64,000 nt of DNA, taken from the NCBI RefSeq assembly GCF_019426345.1, contig NZ_JAHLLW010000008.1:62001-126000 (forward strand), given 5' to 3'. The notes beneath the pieces were generated by a model. It worked only from the letters and a program-made list of their open reading frames with translations, was not told the DNA's origin and made no database searches. Each line of letters begins with the position of its first letter. Position 1 is the first letter of the stretch. Source of the stretch: Marinomonas lutimaris (GTDB lineage Bacteria > Pseudomonadota > Gammaproteobacteria > Pseudomonadales > Marinomonadaceae). The translations under genes and the position numbers were made by a program. Positions 35,310-43,779 of the stretch are shown here, in pieces.

Positions 35310-35900
35310 ATGGCTCATTTAATTATCTCTTCAAAAGACATCCGCACACTCGACGGATTGTATTCTCTTAATGATCTTCATAAAGCGGCTGGCAGTGAAA
35401 AGCGCCATGAACCGAATCGTTTTATTCGAATAGAAAAAACTAAAGAGTTAATAGAAGAAATTGAGCGTTGCCCAGAAATGGGTATCGGTGCAAAAGCAAT
35501 AAGAGGTGGCGAAAATCAAGGCACTTGGGTGTGCAAAGAATTGGTTTACGCTTACGTCATGTGGATCAGCCCGAAGTTCAACTTAGAAGTCATCCGCGCC
35601 TTTGAGCAAGCCCAACGGCCAGAACCCGAACTGGTGCAACAATCCTTACCCGCCCCTATCCAAGACGACGAAAAGCTCAAACTCATTAACGATGTCGCCA
35701 AATCCCTAGGAATAACAGAAAGCATCGCCGTCGTATCCGCCACCGACATCATGGCTATGATCCAAACCATCCGAAACTACCAAGAACAACTCGCCAGAAT
35801 CCAAACCAACCCCGCATGGGTTGACCAAACCATCGCGCGCGTCAAGGGCGCTATGATCGTCTTTATTGTCTTTTTTTCGAATGTACAAAGCCTAGATTAA
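35310..35900 (+). CDS. KilA-N domain phage protein
   Basis: A 196-residue protein with a KilA-N DNA-binding domain in residues 1-105: GLYSLNDLHKAAGSEKRHEPNRFI, the GTWVCKELVYAYVMWISPKFN segment, and VIRAFEQAQ. KilA-N proteins act as phage antirepressors or regulators. AGGAGG lies 6 bases before the ATG. The last 20 residues (from about A-M-I-V-F-I-V-F-F) switch abruptly from hydrophilic to hydrophobic. This suggests a 3' truncation or frameshift near an island junction. Confidence 0.8.
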   Translation: MAHLIISSKDIRTLDGLYSLNDLHKAAGSEKRHEPNRFIRIEKTKELIEEIERCPEMGIGAKAIRGGENQGTWVCKELVYAYVMWISPKFNLEVIRAFEQAQRPEPELVQQSLPAPIQDDEKLKLINDVAKSLGITESIAVVSATDIMAMIQTIRNYQEQLARIQTNPAWVDQTIARVKGAMIVFIVFFSNVQSLD

Positions 35901-36020
35901 AAACATTTAAGTGAAATAACTGAAAAATCTGGATATTTTCAGATGTTTCATTTATGTTTGCTGTTACTGAGGCTGGCTTTTAGCTTGCCTTGATAGTGTT
36001 AAGGGTGAGAGGTTACTCGA

Positions 36021-36485
36021 ATGATTAAAACAAATTTAAATGTTGAGCCGGATACCAGTGCAATAATCAAAGCGCAGCAGTACCTGAAGCTGCATCAAGC
36101 GGATCTTGATACGTTAAAAATTGATGTGTTACTCAAAAATGGTCAAAAAGCTGAATTTGAATTACCCAAATTGACGCTTGATGCACTTGTTCAAGTGTTA
36201 GGTCAATTGGCTAAGGATGGCGATGATCAGTTCTTTGAACAGCAGATTGACTTTGATAAAATGGTTAGTCCTGCAGTGGCGGCTAAATTTCTTGGGATGT
36301 CACGACCAAAGGTAACAGGCTATATTTTAGCTGGGCAAATTCCATCTATGAAAGTGGGTACACATCATCGTGTAAAAATGGCAGATGTGTTGTTATTTAA
36401 AGAGAAGCTTTCTAGTGCCAAGGGATCAAGAGAAGAGACTCTTAGTTTAATTGCTAACTTTGAGCAAGAGTCAGATTCTATGTAA
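36021..36485 (+). CDS. Excisionase-family HTH protein, probable antitoxin
   Basis: A 154-residue protein with an acidic helical N-terminal half and a MerR/Xis-type helix-turn-helix at about residues 82-135 (VSPAVAAKFLGMSRPKVTGYI, then G-Q-I-P-S-M-K-V-G-x-H-H-R-V). It is followed 9 bases later by a PIN-domain gene. Known two-gene modules pair such an HTH antitoxin with a PIN ribonuclease, so it most likely neutralises the toxin and represses its own promoter. Confidence 0.78.
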   Translation: MIKTNLNVEPDTSAIIKAQQYLKLHQADLDTLKIDVLLKNGQKAEFELPKLTLDALVQVLGQLAKDGDDQFFEQQIDFDKMVSPAVAAKFLGMSRPKVTGYILAGQIPSMKVGTHHRVKMADVLLFKEKLSSAKGSREETLSLIANFEQESDSM

Positions 36486-36494
36486 GGGATTGTT

Positions 36495-37049
36495 ATGGAC
36501 GATAAAATTTTGCTGGATGCAAATGCCCTGTATTCACAGCCATTGAGGATGGTGTTTCTTAATTTGGTGCAGTTAGATGAGTGTACTACTCAGTTCTTTT
36601 GGACTGATAAGATAGATGCAGAATGGTCTAATGCTTTAATTCGCAGGTATCCCGAAAGTAAAGACGTCATTATTAAGCAGGTAAATTCGATTAAGGCGTC
36701 CTTTTTTGATCGCTATGTTTTAGGCTACGAGCCATTAATAAATCAGTTTGATCTTCCTGATCCAGATGATCGTCATGTTCTGGCCGCCGCAGTAAAGACG
36801 GGTTGTAATATTATTGCGACAGATAACATTAAAGACTTTCCAGCAAAATTATTGGCTGAGTATGGGGTTAGGGCAATGACAAGAGATGAGTTGATGTGTT
36901 TCTTGTTCACGAATGAGAAAAAGGGTGTCATGCTGGCTTTAGATAATTTTGCTCGTGTATATAAAGATCCGGAGATCACAGTCGAAGATTTGCTAATAAA
37001 GCTTGATCGTTCAGTGCCAAGTTTTACGCATTTAGTAAGAGGGTCATGA
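36495..37049 (+). CDS. PIN-domain ribonuclease toxin, VapC-like
   Basis: A 184-residue PIN-domain protein. The expected acidic residues are present: D8 (LLDANAL), E43 (DAEWSNAL), D91/D92 (DPDDRHVLAAAV) and D110 (IIATDNIKDFP). This belongs to the larger PIN group with a C-terminal helical extension. It should cleave RNA when free of the upstream antitoxin, and such modules often stabilise islands. Start ATG has a GGGATTG site before it. Confidence 0.8.
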   Translation: MDDKILLDANALYSQPLRMVFLNLVQLDECTTQFFWTDKIDAEWSNALIRRYPESKDVIIKQVNSIKASFFDRYVLGYEPLINQFDLPDPDDRHVLAAAVKTGCNIIATDNIKDFPAKLLAEYGVRAMTRDELMCFLFTNEKKGVMLALDNFARVYKDPEITVEDLLIKLDRSVPSFTHLVRGS

Positions 37050-37135
37050 TTTAAGAGCTGTCTTGTGTTGTTTTTAAAGTACCGGCTTCAGATGATTTTT
37101 TGTATTTCAGACGCCACCAATAAAACAGTCATAGA

Positions 37136-37170
37136 AACAATAAAACCGCCACTTGGGCGGTTTTATTGTT
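37136..37170. terminator. Bidirectional terminator at the right end of the island
   Basis: A perfect 15-bp stem (AACAATAAAACCGCC and its complement) with a 5-base loop has T-rich ends on both strands. It separates the toxin gene from the convergent msrB. Confidence 0.85.
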
Positions 37171-37191
37171 TTCGCGCTTTGAACTAAGTGA

Positions 37192-37560
37192 TCAATCTTG
37201 GCTTACGAACTTCATGGAGATGGAGTTAACGCAATGACGGATGTTGTTTTCGGTCAGTCTTTCCCCTTCAAATACGTGACCTAAGTGGCCTTCGCAATTG
37301 GCGCAGACGATTTCTATACGTCGGCCGTCGGCGTCAGGGACACGTTTTACTGCATTGGGAATTTCGTCGTCAAAGCTTGGCCAGCCGCAATGAGAGATGA
37401 ATTTGTGTTCTGAGGTATAAAGTGGTGCGTCACATTGGCGGCAGATGTATAGGCCGCCTTCCATGGTGTCGGTGTATTCTCCAGTAAATGGGCGTTCTGT
37501 ACCTTTATCAAGGATTACACTGGCTTCTACAGGTGTAAGTTTGTTGTATGGTTTACTCAT
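37192..37560 (-). CDS. msrB: Peptide-methionine (R)-S-oxide reductase MsrB
   Basis: A 122-residue MsrB. The catalytic Cys is in [11 protein letters not shown] near the C-terminus. Two zinc-binding CxxC pairs are present ([10 protein letters not shown] and [12 protein letters not shown]), and the conserved [10 protein letters not shown] supplies the resolving Cys and tryptophan. It repairs methionine-R-sulfoxide in cytoplasmic proteins. It has its own bidirectional terminator. Confidence 0.95.
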   Translation of the reverse strand: MSKPYNKLTPVEASVILDKGTERPFTGEYTDTMEGGLYICRQCDAPLYTSEHKFISHCGWPSFDDEIPNAVKRVPDADGRRIEIVCANCEGHLGHVFEGERLTENNIRHCVNSISMKFVSQD

Positions 37561-37693
37561 AAGACTTGTTCTCCTGTCGCTATGGTGGGCGTTGTTAGCA
37601 TAATTATGTCATGCCTTATTGTTGTAGAGTAAGACAATAAATTGCACTGTGAGTTCGAGTTTTTATGAGTGTTGTTTTTTTTTGATGATAAAA

Positions 37694-37714
37694 AGCCCGT
37701 CTTAAAGACAGGCT
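37694..37714 (-). terminator. Terminator downstream of darP
   Basis: The stem AGCC-GTCTT/AAGAC-GGCT is interrupted by one mismatch and followed by TTTTTATC on the minus strand. It lies 46 bases after the darP stop. Confidence 0.65.
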
Positions 37715-37759
37715 CTTTTATGTGTCAACGCTTCATTTTGGGTTGGGTTGGGTTGGAAT

Positions 37760-38299
37760 TTATTCAGTTAACCCTAGACGCTTTTCTTCGGCTTCGCGTA
37801 AGAAGCGGAAAAGCTTTTTACGGTTTGTGGTGTTGCCTGCTTGTGATACTTCTTTTTGAGATTGGCGGATTAGCTGTCTAAGCAGTTGAATGTCTTCAAC
37901 TTGAGGATTTTCCTCTAAATATTGCGACAGCTCTTCTTTGCTGTTTTCGCCAATTAGTGCATCGCGCTTAATTTCAAGCTGATGAAATAGCTTGTTGTAA
38001 GCGGCAGATGTTGAGTCGAAAAGTGCGACACGATGGGCTATAGCTTCATGGTCTTCTGTGCGCATTACCTTGCCGATGTATTGCAAGTGTCTTCTCATGG
38101 CTTCATGTTGCTTTATGCGGCCAGCTTCAACGAATGCTTCGCGTAATGTGTCAGACATTTCCACTTTTTTAAGTTGGTTTTTACTTAGGCCTAATAGTTT
38201 TTTTCCAAGATCTTGCAGGGCTTCCATTTCACGCTTGATCTGGGTTTTGCTTTTAGGGATTTCTTCTTCGTTGTTTTCAAATTGATCAAAGTCTGTCAT
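37760..38299 (-). CDS. darP: Ribosome biogenesis factor DarP (YjgA, DUF615)
   Basis: A 179-residue, highly charged helical protein that matches YjgA/DarP: SKTQIKREMEALQDLGKKL near the N-terminus, LREAFVEAGRIKQHEAMRRHLQYIGK in the middle, and RKKLFRFLREAEE at the end. DarP helps late maturation of the 50S subunit. It lies 6 bases after the mgtE stop and is the last gene of the leftward rpoN-ptsN-ptsO-mgtE cluster. Confidence 0.92.
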   Translation of the reverse strand: MTDFDQFENNEEEIPKSKTQIKREMEALQDLGKKLLGLSKNQLKKVEMSDTLREAFVEAGRIKQHEAMRRHLQYIGKVMRTEDHEAIAHRVALFDSTSAAYNKLFHQLEIKRDALIGENSKEELSQYLEENPQVEDIQLLRQLIRQSQKEVSQAGNTTNRKKLFRFLREAEEKRLGLTE

Positions 38300-38305
38300 G
38301 GGAAC

Positions 38306-39658
38306 CTATATTAGAAAAATAGTAGCGAGACCAAGGAAGGATAAAAATCCAACCACGTCGGTCACGGTAGTCAAAATTACGCTGCCAGCTAAGGCAGGGT
38401 CGATACCGATTTTTTTTAGCAAAATCGGCAGAAGTGTACCAGTGGCTGCAGCAAATAGCAGATTTATTATGATGGCGCCCGCAATGATATAGGCAATCTT
38501 GATGTTGTCAAACCAAAGTGCGGTGAGGGCGGCGATAACCGTTGCCCAAAGAAGGCCATTTATGAGTCCAACGATGAGCTCTCTGTTGAGTAACCAGCGA
38601 GTATTGGTGGAGCCTATCTGATTGAGTGCGATACCGCGAATAACCAGTGTGAGTACTTGAGAGCCAGCTATACCGCCCATGCTAGCAACGATTGGCATGA
38701 GTATAGCTAATGCAACAACTTGGTCTAGCGTCTCTTGGAATAAACCTATGACGTAGGATGCGGTAAAAGCCGTTATTAGGTTTATGCCAAGCCACACTGC
38801 GCGTCGCTTAGTGGTTTTCATGATGGGTGCGAAGGTATCTTCATCATCATCAAGACCTGCCATGCTTAACATGGAGTGTTCGGCTTCATCTCGGATAACA
38901 TCTACAACGTCATCGATGGTGATGCGGCCAAGTAGCTTTTTGGTTTTGCTGTCAATAACAGGTGCAGAAACCAAGTCCATTTTTTCGAAAAGCTGTGCTA
39001 CTTCGCTGGCTGGTGTCTCTGCATCAATGACCGTGAATTCTGTTTCCATGATGTCGCGCACGGTTGCGCTAACATCAGATACCAATAGTTTGGTGAGGGG
39101 GAGGGTGCCTAATAAGCGATCTGATCGGCTAACAACAAGTAGGTTATCAGTCATGTCAGGCAGGGTTGAGTGCCTGCGTAGATAGCGGAAAACCAGATCG
39201 ACGGTGATGTTTGGACGTATGGTGATGGTGTCCGTGTTCATCAAACCGCCGGCGGAATCTTCCGAGTAGCTTAATAGTGCTTCAACTCTTGTTCTGTCTT
39301 GCGAGGACATTGACGCAAGAACTTCTTTTACGACCTTTTCTGGTAGGTGTTGAAGTAAGTCGGCAAGGTCATCGCTTTCAAAGTGTTCGGATACGGCGAT
39401 GAGTCGCTCTGTATCCATGTTTTTCATGAACTGTACACCAATATCTTCGCTTAGATATTGAAGTACTTCACCTTCGTTTTTTGCTTCGATTAACTCCCAA
39501 AGAAGCTTACGCTCTTTGGGAGGGGAGGACTCTAATAGACGAGCAACATCTTGTGCAGGCAAAGCCCCGTTAAGTAGATAACGGATTTGCATGGTGGCAC
39601 CGGATTCAAGCGATTCAGTAACCGTTTGAAGGTGATTAAGCGTGTTTTGCTCTGACAT
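38306..39658 (-). CDS. mgtE: Magnesium transporter MgtE
   Basis: A 450-residue protein with the MgtE layout: N-terminal superhelical domain (residues 15-130), two CBS domains (about 135-255, MNTDTITIRPNITV, then GRITIDDVVDVI), a plug helix, and five membrane helices from about 285. The pore motif PIVASMGGIAGSQ is clear. It is a Mg2+-gated channel of the inner membrane; the CBS/N domains sense cytoplasmic Mg2+. It lies 8 bases downstream of ptsO. Confidence 0.93.
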   Translation of the reverse strand: MSEQNTLNHLQTVTESLESGATMQIRYLLNGALPAQDVARLLESSPPKERKLLWELIEAKNEGEVLQYLSEDIGVQFMKNMDTERLIAVSEHFESDDLADLLQHLPEKVVKEVLASMSSQDRTRVEALLSYSEDSAGGLMNTDTITIRPNITVDLVFRYLRRHSTLPDMTDNLLVVSRSDRLLGTLPLTKLLVSDVSATVRDIMETEFTVIDAETPASEVAQLFEKMDLVSAPVIDSKTKKLLGRITIDDVVDVIRDEAEHSMLSMAGLDDDEDTFAPIMKTTKRRAVWLGINLITAFTASYVIGLFQETLDQVVALAILMPIVASMGGIAGSQVLTLVIRGIALNQIGSTNTRWLLNRELIVGLINGLLWATVIAALTALWFDNIKIAYIIAGAIIINLLFAAATGTLLPILLKKIGIDPALAGSVILTTVTDVVGFLSFLGLATIFLI

Positions 39659-39666
39659 AGAAGGTT

Positions 39667-39936
39667 TTACTCGTCTTCACCAAAGCGATTGTTGATTAAT
39701 TCTATCACCGCCTTTATTGCGTCTTTTTCGTCTTCACCATTGGTTTTGACACGAATTTCTGTGCCTTTACCAGCGGCCAGCATCATCATTGCCATAATGC
39801 TTTTGCCGTCAACATTGCGGCTGTCTTTTTCTATGGTGATGTCGCAAGAGAAGCGAGTGGTTGTTTCAACTAGTTTGCCGGCAGCGCGAGCATGCAAGCC
39901 AAGTTTGTTTATAATTGTGACGGACTCTTCCTGCAT
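39667..39936 (-). CDS. ptsO: Nitrogen PTS phosphocarrier NPr
   Basis: An 89-residue HPr-fold protein. The phosphoacceptor His15 is in KLGLHARAAGKLV. A regulatory Ser site lies in DGKSIMAMMMLAA. NPr passes phosphate from EI-Ntr to EIIA-Ntr, whose gene lies 9 bases upstream. In Pseudomonas and E. coli, rapZ sits between these two genes; here it is absent. Confidence 0.93.
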   Translation of the reverse strand: MQEESVTIINKLGLHARAAGKLVETTTRFSCDITIEKDSRNVDGKSIMAMMMLAAGKGTEIRVKTNGEDEKDAIKAVIELINNRFGEDE

Positions 39937-39945
39937 GCTGTTTCC

Positions 39946-40395
39946 CTATATTAATGAGTCAAAAATATTGAATAGTTCTTCATTGGTTTGTGCTGTACGC
40001 AGCTTGTCCAATGCTTCTGGAGACTGAGCAAGCTCGGCGATTTGGGCTAAAGTTGCAAGGTGTTGATCGCACTCATGAGGTGGAACAATTAGAGCAAATA
40101 TTAGGTCAACCGCTCTTTTGTCGATGGAGTCGAAATCAATAGGCGTTTGTAGAGACATAACAACGATAGCGGTGTGGTTTGCAGACTCTAGACGGCAATG
40201 TGGAATAGCGATGCCGTTGCCAATGCCTGTGCTGCCTAGTTTCTCTCGACCAAGTAATGCGTCATAGATGGCTTCGTTGTCGCAATGTAGTCGATTTGAA
40301 GCGACTTCCGCAATGCTTTCAAGGACACGTTTCTTACTAACAATATCTTGTTTTGCGAGAACGAGTTCCGCTTTTAATAATGATTTCAAGGACAT
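39946..40395 (-). CDS. ptsN: PTS IIA-like nitrogen-regulatory protein
   Basis: A 149-residue EIIA-Ntr. The active His66 is in GNGIAIPHCRL. The DFDSIDKRAVDLIFALIVP segment is typical. It regulates potassium, nitrogen and stress functions depending on phosphorylation state. It starts 17 bases after the rpoN stop; the usual hpf gene between them is missing. Confidence 0.94.
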   Translation of the reverse strand: MSLKSLLKAELVLAKQDIVSKKRVLESIAEVASNRLHCDNEAIYDALLGREKLGSTGIGNGIAIPHCRLESANHTAIVVMSLQTPIDFDSIDKRAVDLIFALIVPPHECDQHLATLAQIAELAQSPEALDKLRTAQTNEELFNIFDSLI

Positions 40396-40412
40396 GATAA
40401 AATGGTTTCCGT

Positions 40413-41885
40413 TTAGATCAGTCGTTTTCGTTCATTGGAAGGAGGGATGTTCATCGCCTCTCGATATTTGGCAACAGTACGTCGAGCAACCTGTATGCCT
40501 TGGTCTGCTAAAATAGCAGCTAGCTTGTTGTCACTTAGTGGTTTTTTTGCTGGTTCATCTGATACAAGCTTTTTAATCATAGCTCGTATTGCTGTAGAAG
40601 AACATTCTCCGCCAGAGGCTGTGTTGACATGGCTGGAGAAGAAGTACTTTAGCTCAAAAATACCTTTAGGTGTGTGCATGTATTTCTGGGTTGTTACCCT
40701 AGATATAGTTGATTCATGCATGCCAACTTCTTCTGCAACATCGTGAAGAACCATGGGTTTCATGGCTTCTTCGCCAAGTTCGAAGAAATCAATTTGTCGA
40801 CTTACTATGCAGCTGGCCACTTTTAATAATGTTTCGTTGCGGCTCTGCAAGCTCTTCATGAACCATTTTGCTTCTTGAAGAGAGGTTTTGATGTAGGTGG
40901 CATCTTCGGCGGTTGTTGCTGTGCTAGCCATCGCTGAGTAAGTCTCATTGATTTTGATGGGCGGCAACGCGTCGTTATTTAGTTCAACTTGCCATACGTC
41001 ATGGCGTTTTTTTACGGTGACGTCTGGAATAACGTAGTCGGTGTCATCTGCGTCGATCACTGAGCCAGGGCGTGGGTTAAGCTGTTGGATCAAATTGACG
41101 ACTTCTTTTAGTGCTTCGTCTTTTAATTTTGTTTTGCGGCTTAACTGAGCAAAATCTCGGTTACCTAACAAGGGTAGGTAATGATCAATAAGATTGTGTG
41201 TGCTCTTGTATAGAGGGTGGCTCTGGAAAGCTTCCAGTTGCACAAGAAGGCAGTCGCGTAGGTCGATCGAGCATACGCCAACAGGGTCAAAGCGTTGTAG
41301 TCTGTGTTGTACAGCAATGACTTCGTCTAACTCAAGCTCTTCTAGTTCTGTACAAAGGGACTCACAAATGTCATCGGGGGAAATGCTTAAGTAGCCATCG
41401 GGTTGGACGCATTCAATGATGGCGTAAGCGATTTCGATGTCGCGATCTGACATGTGAGTTAAATTTAATTGCCATATTAAATGGTCTTGTATGCTTTCTG
41501 CTGGTGCATTTCGGCTTTCGAAGTCGCTATCGCCTTCGTAGCTGTTATGATCACTGACGGCCGCAGAGCTTTGGTAGGTGTCATCCCAGTTACTGTCGAT
41601 GGACAGTTCTTCTGGGATACTTTCTGTCCACTCGGACTCTACGCGTGCTTCTTCGCTATTGTTGTCGACTGTTGTATCTGCAGCACTTTTTGATTCTATA
41701 CTGGCAGGGATGTCGCTATGAATTTGTTCGTCGTCGTCGAGCTCAAGTAGTGGATTAGACTCAAGGAATTCGTGAATTTCTTGTTTTAAATCCAACGTAG
41801 AAAGCTGCAGCAAGCGGATAGCCTGTTGCAGTTGTGGCGTCATGGTCAGCTGCTGACCGAGCTTTAATTGTAAAGACTGCTTCAT
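40413..41885 (-). CDS. rpoN: RNA polymerase sigma-54 factor
   Basis: A 490-residue sigma-54. The Gln/Leu-rich region I is at residues 1-50 (LGQQLTMTPQLQQAIRLLQLS). An acidic region II follows (55-120). Region III includes the core-binding domain (LNPRPGSVI), HTH (VAEEVGMHESTISRVT) and the RpoN box ARRTVAKYRE near the C-terminus. It directs transcription at -24/-12 promoters. The 5' neighbour is lptB, 78 bases upstream on the same strand, as in Pseudomonas. Confidence 0.96.
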   Translation of the reverse strand: MKQSLQLKLGQQLTMTPQLQQAIRLLQLSTLDLKQEIHEFLESNPLLELDDDEQIHSDIPASIESKSAADTTVDNNSEEARVESEWTESIPEELSIDSNWDDTYQSSAAVSDHNSYEGDSDFESRNAPAESIQDHLIWQLNLTHMSDRDIEIAYAIIECVQPDGYLSISPDDICESLCTELEELELDEVIAVQHRLQRFDPVGVCSIDLRDCLLVQLEAFQSHPLYKSTHNLIDHYLPLLGNRDFAQLSRKTKLKDEALKEVVNLIQQLNPRPGSVIDADDTDYVIPDVTVKKRHDVWQVELNNDALPPIKINETYSAMASTATTAEDATYIKTSLQEAKWFMKSLQSRNETLLKVASCIVSRQIDFFELGEEAMKPMVLHDVAEEVGMHESTISRVTTQKYMHTPKGIFELKYFFSSHVNTASGGECSSTAIRAMIKKLVSDEPAKKPLSDNKLAAILADQGIQVARRTVAKYREAMNIPPSNERKRLI

Positions 41886-41963
41886 AGAGCAACTCTTTCT
41901 TCTAATTGAATGAATTGGAACGAGTTGTGCATACTACTCCCTTTCTACAGCAATGATAAGGGG

Positions 41964-42689
41964 TTACAGACGGAAGTCGTCGCCTAAATAGACCTTTTTT
42001 ACTTGTTCATTGTTGATGACGGTACTGGCATCGCCAGATGCAATGATGTAGCCATTACCAACAATGTAAGCTTTATCGCAGATGTCTAATGTCTCTCTGA
42101 CGTTGTGATCGGTAATTAGGACGCCGATTCCACTCTCTTGGAGGTGTTTGATAATGTGCTTTATATCACCAACGGAAATAGGGTCTACGCCAGCAAATGG
42201 TTCATCAAGTAAGATGAATTTTGGGTTCATGGCAACAGCTCTCGCTATTTCGACCCGGCGTCTTTCTCCTCCTGATAAGGCCATTCCTAGGTTGGTGCGA
42301 ATATGAGTGATATGGAACTCTTCTAAGAGCTCTTCTAGTCTTTCTTGTTGTTGCGCTTTTGTTAGTTTTTTGCGTGTTTCTAAGATGGCTAGAATATTAT
42401 CCTCTACAGACATTTTTCTAAAAATAGATGCCTCTTGAGGAAGGTAGCCAACGCCTTTTTGAGCACGTGTGTGCATCGCGTCATGAGTAATATCTTGGCC
42501 GTCAATAAATATGCCGCCAGCATCGTTTGCTACCATGCCAACTATCATATAAAAGCAGGTTGTCTTACCCGCGCCATTAGGGCCGAGTAGGCCAACGGCT
42601 TGGCCTGACTCAACGGAAATAGATACATCCTTTACGACTTGGCGTTTTTTGTAACTCTTTGCAAGGTGTTTTGCCTCTAGTATAGCCAT
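41964..42689 (-). CDS. lptB: LPS export ABC ATPase LptB
   Basis: A 241-residue ABC ATPase: Walker [12 protein letters not shown], signature [14 protein letters not shown], Walker [14 protein letters not shown], switch His in [12 protein letters not shown]. It powers LPS extraction with LptFG from the inner membrane. It starts one base after the lptA stop, so the two are coupled. Confidence 0.95.
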   Translation of the reverse strand: MAILEAKHLAKSYKKRQVVKDVSISVESGQAVGLLGPNGAGKTTCFYMIVGMVANDAGGIFIDGQDITHDAMHTRAQKGVGYLPQEASIFRKMSVEDNILAILETRKKLTKAQQQERLEELLEEFHITHIRTNLGMALSGGERRRVEIARAVAMNPKFILLDEPFAGVDPISVGDIKHIIKHLQESGIGVLITDHNVRETLDICDKAYIVGNGYIIASGDASTVINNEQVKKVYLGDDFRL

Positions 42690-43217
42690 CTATTTTTTGG
42701 TCTCAGGTGCTTGTTTATCTTTTGGCGCTTGTGGCTGTAAAGTCATTGAAACGCGCCCTGAATCTTTTTTCTCAGCACTGAAAGTGCCGTCATCGACCAT
42801 ATAAAGGATGTAGTCTGCAGTGATGGAATTTTGCATTCTACTTAAATAGCCGTCGCCGATGATTTCTAGTTTTGATTCGCTTGTTAGGTAATGTATTTCG
42901 TTACCTTTGCTAATAACAATGTTGCCGCTCCAATCTATTTGCTGGCTAAATTTCGCAGGCTTTCCTGTGGCTTCTAGGCTGCTGAATTGTCGAGTCTTTG
43001 GATCGGTTGTTACTTTAAGGTATTGCGCTTGAATTTCAATGGTACCTTGTTTAACAAATACATTACCTTTGTATATTGCTTCGCCTGAGTTTTGGTCGAA
43101 TAATGCTTCATCTGCCTGTATTTCTAATGGTTTACTTGTGTCGTCAGGCAGTGCGTATGCGTATTGGCCAATTAGGGCCGAAGTGAGCAACACGCTGATG
43201 TTAATGAATCGTTTCAT
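42690..43217 (-). CDS. lptA: LPS transport periplasmic protein LptA
   Basis: A 175-residue protein. The signal peptide is at about residues 1-22 (LLTSALIGQYAYA). An OstA-like beta-jellyroll follows, with PLEIQADEALFDQNSGEAIYKGNV, and a Lys/Pro-rich tail. LptA forms the periplasmic bridge for LPS between LptC and LptD. Its start overlaps the lptC end by 17 bases. Confidence 0.92.
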   Translation of the reverse strand: MKRFINISVLLTSALIGQYAYALPDDTSKPLEIQADEALFDQNSGEAIYKGNVFVKQGTIEIQAQYLKVTTDPKTRQFSSLEATGKPAKFSQQIDWSGNIVISKGNEIHYLTSESKLEIIGDGYLSRMQNSITADYILYMVDDGTFSAEKKDSGRVSMTLQPQAPKDKQAPETKK

Positions 43218-43779
43218 ATTTTCCTCGTACAGATCCTGTCATCACGACTTCTTCTGAATTGATATAAGTTTTAATTTCTCCAGCAGAAGTCTCTCCTTGA
43301 GTGGAGATAAGTGTCGCGTTTCCATAGCTGGTTAGTGATTGATCTTTATCTAAGTAATGTATGTTGTCTGCACTGAGCTTTATATCTTCAGATTGGAGGT
43401 ATTTTTTAGTTGCTCTAGCGTTTTCGGTTAATAGAATATCATTACTTCCGTCTTCAATAACCCCTTTATCTGCTTTTGCGCTCCATTGACCTGATTTTGT
43501 GTAGCGTTCAATGCTCGGAGTTTCTAATAAGGTTCTGGATTTAGCTATATAATGCAGTGTTTGTTCTGCGTCGAGTGTTTCAATTAGAACTCCATCGGTA
43601 TCAAACTCTTTCACTTTGACTTTAGTGATGAAATAGTCGGGTGAGCTGCTTAGTGATTCAGTTTGAACCAAGTTTTGCATAGGTGTCGTCCCATACCATC
43701 CTAAAGAAGCCGCTAATAGTAAAGCAGCCCCTATGATCGAGAGGTTTTTGGGTTTTATTAGTTGTTTAAGCGAAAGCAT
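43201..43779 (-). CDS. lptC: LPS export protein LptC
   Basis: A 192-residue protein with a single N-terminal membrane anchor (about residues 12-30) and a periplasmic OstA-like domain, e.g. DGVLIETLDAEQTLHY and QSLTSYGNATLIS. It couples LptB2FG to LptA. It overlaps yrbG by one base. kdsC, normally directly upstream, is absent. Confidence 0.9.
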   Translation of the reverse strand: MLSLKQLIKPKNLSIIGAALLLAASLGWYGTTPMQNLVQTESLSSSPDYFITKVKVKEFDTDGVLIETLDAEQTLHYIAKSRTLLETPSIERYTKSGQWSAKADKGVIEDGSNDILLTENARATKKYLQSEDIKLSADNIHYLDKDQSLTSYGNATLISTQGETSAGEIKTYINSEEVVMTGSVRGKYETIH

